Origin: Actinomycetota bacterium
GTDB lineage: Bacteria > Actinomycetota > Acidimicrobiia > Acidimicrobiales > JAFATL01
Assembly: GCA_019243975.1 (NCBI GenBank)
Contig: JAFATL010000760.1
Span: forward strand, 1-7,386
Direction of reading: 5' to 3'
DNA: 7,386 bases
The notes beneath the pieces were generated by a model. That model saw nothing but the letters and a program-made list of their open reading frames with translations, did no database searches and was not told where the DNA came from. Made by a program: the position numbers and the translations under genes. Of this stretch, positions 1 through 4,762 are shown piece after piece (the first letter of the stretch is position 1; every line of letters starts with the position of its first letter).

Positions 1-294
1 ATCGGCCAGCACTTCCCCGACACCGACCCCCAGTGGGCGGGCGCCGACAGCCTCGCCCTGCTGCGCCACGTCGTGGGGCTGGTGACGGGCGATGGATGGG
101 TGGTGGCCAACGTCGACACGTCGGTCGTGCTGGAGGCCCCCAAGCTGGCGCCCCACCGGCCCGCCATCGAGGCCGCCCTCACTGCCTCCGTCGGGGCGCC
201 CGTGTCGGTCAAGGCCAAGCGGGCCGAGGGCTTGGGCGCCATCGGCCGGGGCGAAGGCATCGCCTGCTGGGCCGTCGCCCTGCTCGAAAGATGA
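1..294 (+). CDS. ispF: 2-C-methyl-D-erythritol 2,4-cyclodiphosphate synthase, C-terminal part (5' truncated by window)
   Basis: IspF makes MEcPP from CDP-ME 2-phosphate, releasing CMP, in the cytosolic MEP pathway to isoprenoids. The frame is open from base 1 and gives 97 residues; the family is about 155-160 aa, so roughly the first 60 residues, including the N-terminal metal-binding DxH, lie outside the window. Visible family signatures are IGQHFPDTDP at the very start, the central AxxP segment (EAPKLAPHRPAIEAAL), and the C-terminal GLGAIGRGEGIACWAVALL. The stretch usually written KATTTE, which helps bind the CDP moiety in E. coli IspF, reads KAKRAE here. The TGA stop overlaps the rlmB start as ATGA, so the two genes are probably translationally coupled. 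The upstream part could be a stand-alone IspF or the tail of an IspDF fusion; the window cannot say which. Confidence 0.93.
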   Translation: MGQHFPDTDPQWAGADSLALLRHVVGLVTGDGWVVANVDTSVVLEAPKLAPHRPAIEAALTASVGAPVSVKAKRAEGLGAIGRGEGIACWAVALLER

Positions 295-1112
295 GCCCGC
301 CTCCCCGGCGACGCCAGCCCCCGCCCAAGCGGCCTCCGGCCCGGCGCCCGTCCGCACCGGCGGGCGCTGGACTCGGCGGCGAACAGGTGGAGGGGCGGAG
401 GGCTGTCCGGGAACTGCTGGCCGGCAGCCGGCCGGTGCGGGAGCTGCTCGTGGCCCAGGGGGCCGAGCGGTCGCCGATCGTGCAGGAGATCCTCGACCTG
501 GCCGTGGCCCGCCGGGTCACGGTGCGGCGGGTCAGCCTGCCCCAGCTGGACGGGGCGGCCCGCACCGATGCTCCGCAGGGCGTCGTGGCTCGGGCCCAGG
601 CCCTGCCCGAGGCCGATCTGGACGACCTGGCCCGGCGCTCACGAGGGGGCCCGCAGCCCTTCCTGGTGGTCCTCGACGGGGTCACCGACCCCCACAACCT
701 GGGCGCCGTCCTGCGCAGCGCCGAAGTGGCCGGCGCCACCGGCGCCGTCCTGCCCCGGCACCGGGCCGCCCATGTGAGCCCGGCGGCGGCCAAGGCGGCG
801 GCAGGGGCCATCGAGCACGTGCCGATGGCGCTCGTCCCCGGGACGGCGGCCGCCCTGGCTCAGCTGAAGGAGGCCGGCGTGTGGGTCGTCGGCCTCGACA
901 TGGCCGGCCCGCAGTCGGTGTTCGAGCTCGAGCTGGCCACCGAACCGGTGGCACTTGTGCTCGGAGCCGAAGGGGCGGGGCTGTCCCGCCTGGTGCGGGA
1001 GCGATGCGACGTCCTTGTGGCGATACCCCAACGGGGGCGCCTGGGCTCACTCAACGTGGCCGCGGCGGCCGCGGTTGCCTGCTTCGAGGTGTCTCGCAGG
1101 CGGCCCGGTTGA
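291..1112 (+). CDS. rlmB: TrmH/SpoU-family 23S rRNA 2'-O-methyltransferase (RlmB-like)
   Basis: This 273-aa cytosolic SPOUT methyltransferase is expected to methylate a ribose 2'-OH of 23S rRNA (G2251 in E. coli) using SAM. Residues 1-27 are a Pro/Arg-rich, probably disordered basic tail. Residues 31-110 (from VEGRRAVRELL) match the SpoU substrate-binding N domain, and 122-270 the knotted catalytic domain. All three SPOUT motifs are present: VTDPHNLGAVLRSAE (131-145) with the catalytic-type Asn and Arg, LVLGAEGAGL (222-231), and IPQRGRLGSLNVAAAAA (245-261). The ATG was chosen because it overlaps the ispF stop (ATGA) and leaves a normal-length protein; the frame stays open upstream, but that stretch encodes ispF in another frame. 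There is no strong ribosome binding site, which fits coupling. In mycobacteria cysS lies between ispF and this gene; it is absent here. The family call is secure, but the exact target nucleotide (RlmB versus a TrmH-like paralogue) is inferred. Confidence 0.93.
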   Translation: MSPPPRRRQPPPKRPPARRPSAPAGAGLGGEQVEGRRAVRELLAGSRPVRELLVAQGAERSPIVQEILDLAVARRVTVRRVSLPQLDGAARTDAPQGVVARAQALPEADLDDLARRSRGGPQPFLVVLDGVTDPHNLGAVLRSAEVAGATGAVLPRHRAAHVSPAAAKAAAGAIEHVPMALVPGTAAALAQLKEAGVWVVGLDMAGPQSVFELELATEPVALVLGAEGAGLSRLVRERCDVLVAIPQRGRLGSLNVAAAAAVACFEVSRRRPG

Positions 1113-1152
1113 CCCGATTTTGCCCCCGCTTGTCCTGAAAGTCTTGTGACTG

Positions 1153-1181
1153 GTCCCAAACGGGGCCGCTGAATTTGGGAC
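1153..1181. repeat. 8-bp perfect inverted repeat between rlmB and sigH
   Basis: GTCCCAAA (1153-1160) and TTTGGGAC (1174-1181) are exact reverse complements around a 13-base spacer. As RNA this could be a hairpin ending rlmB transcription, but no T-run follows, so a classical intrinsic terminator is not supported. As DNA the arms lie about two helical turns apart, which suits a dimeric regulator upstream of sigH. Seen directly; function unknown. Confidence 0.5.
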
Positions 1182-1201
1182 GGGCGCACGCCTAGTGACC
1201 A

Positions 1202-1231
1202 TTGACACGGCTAGCCCGCGCATGGTTATTA
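1202..1231 (+). promoter_or_regulatory. Possible sigH promoter (-35 TTGACA)
   Basis: A perfect -35 hexamer, TTGACA, lies at 1202-1207 in an unusually AT-rich patch. The best -10 candidates are TTATTA (1226-1231, spacer 18) and TATTAG (1227-1232, spacer 19); neither has both the -11 A and -7 T of TANNNT. This would give a leader of about 70 bases before the chosen sigH start, with the dyad at 1257-1270 inside it. The -35 is convincing and the -10 is weak. Confidence 0.35.
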
Positions 1232-1256
1232 GTAGCTAGTCATTCCGCGTTGCGTC

Positions 1257-1270
1257 TGTGCTACAGCACA
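1257..1270. promoter_or_regulatory. Operator-like 14-bp dyad in the sigH leader
   Basis: TGTGCTACAGCACA has two perfect 6-base arms (TGTGCT / AGCACA) around a 2-base centre. The loop is too short for a stable RNA hairpin, so a protein-binding dyad is more likely. It lies 40 bases upstream of the sigH start codon. It resembles half-sites of the TGTGA-N6-TCACA type used by CRP-family regulators but has a shorter centre, so no regulator is assigned. Confidence 0.4.
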
Positions 1271-1299
1271 AATCGGGCACTCAGCGTCACACTACCCAC

Positions 1300-1304
1300 A
1301 GGAG
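1300..1304 (+). promoter_or_regulatory. Shine-Dalgarno that sets the sigH start
   Basis: AGGAG is followed after 5 bases by a TTG codon at 1310. It supports the TTG as the true start rather than in-frame codons further upstream, which would overlap the leader and the TTGACA. Confidence 0.75.
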
Positions 1305-1309
1305 CACCA

Positions 1310-1966
1310 TTGGCTCTCCGGACCGAGGTCCTCACACTCTCAGCACTTGACGACGACGAGCTGGTGGCTCGGTTCCGCGGGGGCGACGTCGACGCACTGA
1401 ACACCCTCCTGGAGCGCTACCGGCGCTTCGCCCGCGCCAAGGCGCGTGGCTACTTCCTCGTCGGCGCCGACTCCGACGACATCGAGCAGGAGGGGATGAT
1501 CGGGCTCTACAAGGCGGCCCGTGACTTCCGCCCCGACCGGCAGGCCTCCTTCCGGGCGTTCGCCGAGCTGTGCATCACCCGCCAGGTGATCACCGCCATC
1601 AAGACGGCCACCCGCCAGAAGCACCAGCCGCTCAACCAGTACGTCTCGATCTCGAGCGTGCGCGGCAGCGACGACCCGGGCGAGCGCTCGGTCGAGGCGC
1701 TGCTCGACGACCACTACCTCCCCGACCCCGCCGACGAGGTCGTCTCCAACGAGCGCATGGACGCCATGCGCACCTCGATGGCCGAGATGCTGTCGGGTCT
1801 CGAAGTCGACGTGCTGCGCCTCTACGTCGAGGGCAAGTCGTACCAGCAGATCGGCGACCAGCTGGGCCGCCACGTGAAGTCGATCGACAACGCGCTGCAG
1901 CGCATCAAGCGCAAGCTCGACGTGCACATCCAAGAGCGCGACGCCGCTGAGGTCGCGTTCGCGTAG
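1310..1966 (+). CDS. sigH: SigH (Spo0H)-type RNA polymerase sigma factor
   Basis: This sigma-70-family factor is expected to direct core RNA polymerase to its own promoter class. From the TTG start it is 218 aa, matching B. subtilis SigH (about 218 aa as remembered). Region 2 covers residues 14-105 and contains IEQEGMIGLYKAARDF (58-73) and the near-diagnostic AFAELCITRQVITAIKTATR (83-102), followed by QKHQPLNQYVSI. A linker of about 45 residues is less conserved. Region 4 covers about 158-206, with LEVDVLRLYVEGKSYQQIG and the helix-turn-helix RHVKSIDNALQRIKRKL. An upstream start at 1202 is rejected because it would place the promoter-like TTGACA inside the gene and ignore the AGGAG. The gene sits downstream of rlmB, as in Bacillus. 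In Bacillus SigH serves the transition to stationary phase and sporulation; the regulon here is unknown. No anti-sigma factor gene is adjacent. Confidence 0.93.
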   Translation: MALRTEVLTLSALDDDELVARFRGGDVDALNTLLERYRRFARAKARGYFLVGADSDDIEQEGMIGLYKAARDFRPDRQASFRAFAELCITRQVITAIKTATRQKHQPLNQYVSISSVRGSDDPGERSVEALLDDHYLPDPADEVVSNERMDAMRTSMAEMLSGLEVDVLRLYVEGKSYQQIGDQLGRHVKSIDNALQRIKRKLDVHIQERDAAEVAFA

Positions 1967-1975
1967 ACGGCTCGG

Positions 1976-2048
1976 AGCCGGGTGTCGGGATCGAACCGAC
2001 GACATCTTCTTTACAAGAGAAGTGCTCTACCGACTGAGCTAACCCGGC
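1976..2048 (-). tRNA. tRNA-Thr (anticodon UGU)
   Basis: Read on the minus strand, the cloverleaf is complete. The acceptor stem GCCGGGT pairs with ACCCGGC; the D arm is GCTC-AGTCGGTA-GAGC; the anticodon stem CTTCT/AGAAG carries loop CTTGTAA with anticodon TGT; the variable loop is ATGTC; the T arm is GTCGG-TTCGATC-CCGAC. UGU reads Thr ACA and, with wobble, other ACN codons. The discriminator base is U and CCA is not encoded, since CCG follows, so CCA must be added after processing. It is convergent with sigH, leaving 9 bases between the sigH stop and the tRNA 3' end. Confidence 0.97.
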
Positions 2049-2057
2049 GTTCGCCCA

Positions 2058-2063
2058 AGAGTA
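2058..2063 (-). promoter_or_regulatory. Possible -10 element of the tRNA-Thr promoter
   Basis: On the minus strand TACTCT fits TANNNT and would start transcription near 2051, leaving a 3-base 5' leader (AAC) before the mature tRNA end at 2048. No good -35 is visible, and its expected position falls in the 2078-2101 inverted repeat. The same hexamer serves as the proposed -10 of the lipoprotein gene. Confidence 0.35.
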
Positions 2064-2077
2064 CGAGACGTTCGCGC

Positions 2078-2101
2078 GCGCATGGGTGGGGCCCCATGCG
2101 C
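2078..2101. repeat. 9-bp perfect inverted repeat upstream of tRNA-Thr
   Basis: GCGCATGGG (2078-2086) and CCCATGCGC (2093-2101) are exact reverse complements around a 6-base loop. The element lies in the divergent spacer between tRNA-Thr (-) and the DUF3263 gene (+), where the tRNA -35 region would be. It may be an operator or an RNA hairpin; no T-tract follows on either strand. Confidence 0.5.
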
Positions 2102-2104
2102 ACC

Positions 2105-2129
2105 GCGGCGGGCCGATGAGGTCCGCCGC
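2105..2129. repeat. 10-bp GC-rich hairpin in the DUF3263 leader
   Basis: GCGGCGGGCC (2105-2114) pairs with GGTCCGCCGC (2120-2129) around loop GATGA, with nine Watson-Crick pairs and one G-U on the plus-strand RNA. It starts 3 bases after the previous inverted repeat. The two form a tandem hairpin block ending 50 bases before the DUF3263 start. The rest of this spacer (2130-2179) holds only a weak 5-bp stem, 2133-2137 with 2145-2149. Confidence 0.5.
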
Positions 2130-2179
2130 CATAGGCAGGGTGCTTGCCTTTGGGTTCTGGGGTTGGCAGGCTGCCTCGG

Positions 2180-2440
2180 ATGGCGCTTTCTGATCGTGAG
2201 CAGGCAATTCTCGATTTCGAGCGCGCCTGGTGGACCGAGCCCGGTCCGAAAGAGCAGGCCATCCGCGAGCGCCTCGAACTCTCACCGACGCGCTACTACC
2301 AAGTGCTCAGTGAGCTGCTCGATTCGGCCGAGGCCGCTGCGTACGACCCCTTGGTGATCCGTCGCCTGCGCCGTCAGCGCGACCGCCGGCGGCGGGCGCG
2401 TTTCGAGGGGCGTTCGGCGGGACAGCCGCCCGTGCGGTGA
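2180..2440 (+). CDS. DUF3263 family small protein
   Basis: This 86-aa cytosolic protein opens with MALSDREQAILDFERAWW and continues PGPKEQAIRERLELSPTRYY, which I recognise as the actinobacterial DUF3263 signature. Residues 24-55 look like a small helix-turn-helix (KEQAIRE..LELSPTRYYQVLSELL), with a conserved-looking AYDPLVIRRLRR at 54-65. The C-terminus from 62 is very basic (RRLRRQRDRRRRARF), suggesting nucleic-acid binding, although no function is established to my knowledge. The ATG at 2180 was chosen because it gives the family's usual N-terminus; the frame is open upstream from 2144 but that stretch has no family similarity. No clear ribosome binding site is present. It overlaps the LytR_C gene by 4 bases (GTGA), so the two are an operon; this pairing is common in actinobacteria as I remember it. 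Confidence 0.88.
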   Translation: MALSDREQAILDFERAWWTEPGPKEQAIRERLELSPTRYYQVLSELLDSAEAAAYDPLVIRRLRRQRDRRRRARFEGRSAGQPPVR

Positions 2441-3147
2441 GACGCGGTCAGCACGCCACGGGCGACTCGTCGTTCGGCCGTTCGGCGAGCATGTCCGTCG
2501 GCCGCGGCGCCATCCTCATCGCGGTGGCGTTCGTCATCGGCTTGATCCTCTTGCAGAAGACCGATCGCGCGCCGAGCACCACCGTCAAGACGCCGACGGT
2601 CACGGTGACCACCAGTCCCAACCTCACCCTCCCGACGACGCCCACCACCTTGGGCGGGCATACGCCGTCGAGCGTGAAGGTGCTGGTCGTCAACGGCACC
2701 AACACTGCCGGCGCGGCGTCGCGCGTGGTTCCCCCGCTCACGCAGGCCGGTTACAACGTGCTGGCGCCGACCGACGCCACCAAGACCGCCAAGTCGTCGA
2801 CGCGTCAGTCGGTCGTGTACTTCACGCCCGGCTACGACCTCGACGCCAAGATCATCGCCACCCGCCTCACCCTGCAGCTGACCGCCGTGGAGGCGCTCCC
2901 GGCGACGGCACCCGTGGCCAACACCCAGGAAGCGAACGTGCTCGTGCTCGTCGGCCCCGATCTGGCCGGCGCCAGCGGCGGCACGACAGCGACGACGGGC
3001 CGCACCACTGCGACGACGGCCCGCACCACGGCTACGACGGCGCGCACGACTGCGACGACCGCCCACACCAGCACCACCAGGCTCTCGGTGACGCCGACCA
3101 CGGCCAAGCCGGCCAAGCCGGCGACCACGCCCACCACGCACCCGTAG
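2437..3147 (+). CDS. Membrane-anchored LytR_C-domain protein with Thr-rich repeat tail
   Basis: This 236-aa envelope protein has a short N-terminus containing DSSFGRSA, one transmembrane helix at about 24-40 (GAILIAVAFVIGLILLQ), and a Thr/Pro-rich linker (46-76). A LytR_C domain follows at about 78-175 (SVKVLVVNGTNTAGAASRV, AGYNVL, VVYFTPGYDLDAKIIATRL, NVLVLVGPDLAG). The C-terminal tail has four 7-residue repeats of TTATTAR type (183-210) and a Thr/Pro/Lys end. The layout predicts an extracytoplasmic domain anchored near the membrane, with a flexible, possibly wall-spanning or O-glycosylated tail (inference). LytR_C domains often accompany LytR-CpsA-Psr wall ligases, but no catalytic LCP domain is present here. 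GTG 2437 overlaps the preceding stop; ATG 2491 (residue 19) is an alternative start that keeps the helix. Confidence 0.87.
   Translation: MRRGQHATGDSSFGRSASMSVGRGAILIAVAFVIGLILLQKTDRAPSTTVKTPTVTVTTSPNLTLPTTPTTLGGHTPSSVKVLVVNGTNTAGAASRVVPPLTQAGYNVLAPTDATKTAKSSTRQSVVYFTPGYDLDAKIIATRLTLQLTAVEALPATAPVANTQEANVLVLVGPDLAGASGGTTATTGRTTATTARTTATTARTTATTAHTSTTRLSVTPTTAKPAKPATTPTTHP
2983..3066 (+). repeat. Four tandem 21-bp units encoding TTATTA(R/G/H) heptads
   Basis: Residues 183-210 of the LytR_C protein read TTATTGR, TTATTAR, TTATTAR, TTATTAH. At DNA level the units differ mainly at synonymous positions (for example ACGACA, ACCACT, ACCACG, ACGACT for the first two or three residues). The peptide is therefore much better conserved than the DNA, unlike a recently expanded slippage tract. 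Confidence 0.85.
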
Positions 3148-3168
3148 CCCGCGAGGGCGCGGCCGCGG

Positions 3169-3972
3169 TCAGCCGACGCGGCGCGTCGTCGAGTCGACGT
3201 GCAGCTCGAGCGTGCCGTGCAGGGCGGGCTCACCGCCGTCGGGCGGCAGCAACGTCATCTCGAACGTGCCACTGGTGACGGCGTGCGCCTCCTGCACGGC
3301 GCCGTCGGCGAGGGCGCGTGTTGCCGTCGTCGTCGTGTGTTGGGTGCCGTGCAGCAGGATGCGGGCGTTGCGGGCATCGACGGTGCGGTCGACCGGCAAC
3401 TGGAACGTGGTCTGCGTCGTCGCCACCTTGCGGCCCTTCACCACACCGAGGGCGACCAGCCGGCCGCTGCCGTGCAGCCGGCTCGGGGAGAGCCCGGGCA
3501 AGGTGACGGGCTCGTCGACCGACCACCGGTCGCCGGGTTGCAGGGGCCGGTCCGGCGGCGCGCCGGCGGCGGCCGGGAAGATCTCGGTGAGGCCGAGGTC
3601 GCCGAGCACGCTGGCGGGCAGGCCTTCGATGCGCTGTACCTCGGCCAGCTGTGCTGCGCGGTCGAAGCGCACGACGAACTGCCGTGGCGTGCCGTCGTCG
3701 CCGGTGAGCCGCACCTGCACCCGACTGCCGTCGGCGTCGACCGACAGCACTGCCTGCTCGGCGTGCAGCGTCTGCTTGTCCGCCGACGTCTCCGGCGCGG
3801 CGTCGCCGACCTTGGTCACCGTGCTGGCGCGCACGGTCACGACGTACGTGTAGCGGGCCCCGTCTTTGGGCCGGAAAGCGATCTGCACCGTGCCCTTTCC
3901 GCATCCTGCACCGACGACGGCCGCCAGGAGCACGAGGGCGAGCGCGGCGGTGCGCCGGTCGGGACGTGGCAC
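3169..3972 (-). CDS. Uncharacterised lipoprotein
   Basis: This 267-aa protein starts with a lipoprotein signal peptide: basic PRPDRR, hydrophobic TAALALVLLAAVV (8-20), then GAGC with the lipidated Cys at 24. The -3 position of the lipobox is Gly, which is weaker than the usual Leu. The mature part opens with IAFRPKDGARYTYVVTVRAS, resembling DUF6263-like extracytoplasmic lipoproteins (tentative), and continues as beta-strand-rich sequence with RPLQPGDRWSVDEPV (about 150) and RLVALGVVKGRKVATTQTTFQL (about 180). No catalytic motif is seen and the function is unknown. GTG 3972 was chosen because it begins just before the signal peptide; the frame stays open far upstream only as antisense of otsB. 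There is no ribosome binding site, but TACTCT lies 6 bases upstream, consistent with a leaderless mRNA. It is convergent with the LytR_C gene, with 21 bases between stops. Confidence 0.85.
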   Translation of the reverse strand: MPRPDRRTAALALVLLAAVVGAGCGKGTVQIAFRPKDGARYTYVVTVRASTVTKVGDAAPETSADKQTLHAEQAVLSVDADGSRVQVRLTGDDGTPRQFVVRFDRAAQLAEVQRIEGLPASVLGDLGLTEIFPAAAGAPPDRPLQPGDRWSVDEPVTLPGLSPSRLHGSGRLVALGVVKGRKVATTQTTFQLPVDRTVDARNARILLHGTQHTTTTATRALADGAVQEAHAVTSGTFEMTLLPPDGGEPALHGTLELHVDSTTRRVG

Positions 3973-3978
3973 GGGCGG

Positions 3979-3988
3979 AGAGTACCGT
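3979..3988. promoter_or_regulatory. Symmetric bidirectional promoter for the lipoprotein gene and otsB
   Basis: On the plus strand TACCGT (3983-3988) ends 6 bases before the otsB GTG at 3995. On the minus strand TACTCT (3984-3979) ends 6 bases before the lipoprotein GTG at 3972. Both fit TANNNT, share the TA step at 3983-3984, and place the expected start of transcription on the start codon. No convincing -35 is present on either side. The sequences and spacing are seen directly; promoter activity is inferred. Confidence 0.6.
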
Positions 3989-3994
3989 CGGCCG

Positions 3995-4762
3995 GTGGCC
4001 GTCCCCCCGTCACTCGACCCGTTGGTCGCGCATCCCGACCGGGCGGGCGTCGTCACCGACTTCGACGGCACGCTTTCGCCGATCGTCCTCGACCCCGCTG
4101 CGGCCCGGCCGCTGCCCGACGCCCCTGCCGTGCTGGCGCGCCTCGGTGCGAAGTACGCGCGTGTCGGCGTGGTGTCGGGCCGCCCTGCCGCCTTCCTGCT
4201 CGACCGCCTCGGCCCCCTCGAGGGTGTGCGCCTGATCGGCCTGTACGGCTTGGAGTGGGCCGACGGCCCGACGGTGGTGGAGCATCCCGACGTGGCTCGC
4301 TTTCGGGCCGTGATGGACGACGCGGTGCGCGCCGCCGAGGAAGCGGCCCCGGCCGGCGTGACGGTCGAGCCCAAGGGCCTGTCGGTCACGCTGCACGTGC
4401 GCGAGGTGCCGACGCTGGGGGACTGGGCGTTGCAGTGGGCCAAGCTCGAAGCCGACCGTCTCGGTCTGGCCGTGCACCCGGCCCGCAAGTCGGTGGAGCT
4501 GCGCCCGCCGGTGCCGATCGACAAGGGCTCGGTGGTGGAGGAGCTTCTCGAAGGCCTGCACGCGGGCTGCTTCGTGGGCGACGACCTCGGCGACCTCCCC
4601 GCCTTTGACGCGCTCGACCGGCTGGAGGGGCGCGGGCTGCTCGGCGTGCGCGTGGCCGTCCGCAGCGCCGAAGCGCCGCCCGAGTTGTTGCGTCGCGCCG
4701 ACGTCACCCTCGACGGCCCCGACGGCGCCCTGGCGCTGCTGTCCGACCTCGCCGGGAGCTAG
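3995..4762 (+). CDS. otsB: Trehalose-6-phosphate phosphatase
   Basis: OtsB dephosphorylates trehalose-6-phosphate to trehalose in the cytosol, the second step of the OtsA/OtsB pathway. The 255-aa product is a HAD-superfamily enzyme with all motifs: I, TDFDGTL (21-27) with nucleophile D22 and acid/base D24; II, VVSGRP (59-64) with S61; III, K177 in VPIDKGSVVEELL; IV, FVGDDLGDLPAFDAL (193-207) with Mg-binding D196/D197. A cap domain occupies about 85-170 (IGLYGLEWADG, then VEPKGLSVTLHVRE). The size is normal for bacterial OtsB. GTG 3995 was chosen because the frame upstream overlaps the divergent lipoprotein signal peptide, and because a -10 hexamer sits 6 bases before it; there is no ribosome binding site. 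The stop overlaps that of otsA, which runs the opposite way, so the pathway genes are not in one operon. Confidence 0.95.
   Translation: MAVPPSLDPLVAHPDRAGVVTDFDGTLSPIVLDPAAARPLPDAPAVLARLGAKYARVGVVSGRPAAFLLDRLGPLEGVRLIGLYGLEWADGPTVVEHPDVARFRAVMDDAVRAAEEAAPAGVTVEPKGLSVTLHVREVPTLGDWALQWAKLEADRLGLAVHPARKSVELRPPVPIDKGSVVEELLEGLHAGCFVGDDLGDLPAFDALDRLEGRGLLGVRVAVRSAEAPPELLRRADVTLDGPDGALALLSDLAGS

Noticed and set aside
33..290. An 86-residue N-terminal extension of rlmB
   Set aside because: This stretch is ispF coding sequence in another frame; the ATGA overlap at 291 gives a normal start.
1202..1309. An upstream start for sigH
   Set aside because: It adds 36 residues unlike any SigH, would bury TTGACA in the gene, and ignores AGGAG 5 bases before TTG 1310.
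2165..2175. GGCAGGCTGCC palindrome before the DUF3263 start
   Set aside because: The 5-base arms around one base are too short to call in GC-rich DNA.
2983..3066. A CRISPR-like or satellite array
   Set aside because: The units are contiguous, without spacers, and in frame with a Thr-rich protein tail.
3148..3168. A terminator between the LytR_C gene and the lipoprotein gene
   Set aside because: Only a 5-bp CCGCG/CGCGG stem with a 10-base loop and no T-tract; the region is simply GC-rich and contains a GCGGCCGC palindrome.
3199..4608. A 469-codon open frame on the plus strand
   Set aside because: It is antisense to the lipoprotein and out of frame with otsB, with low-complexity translation.
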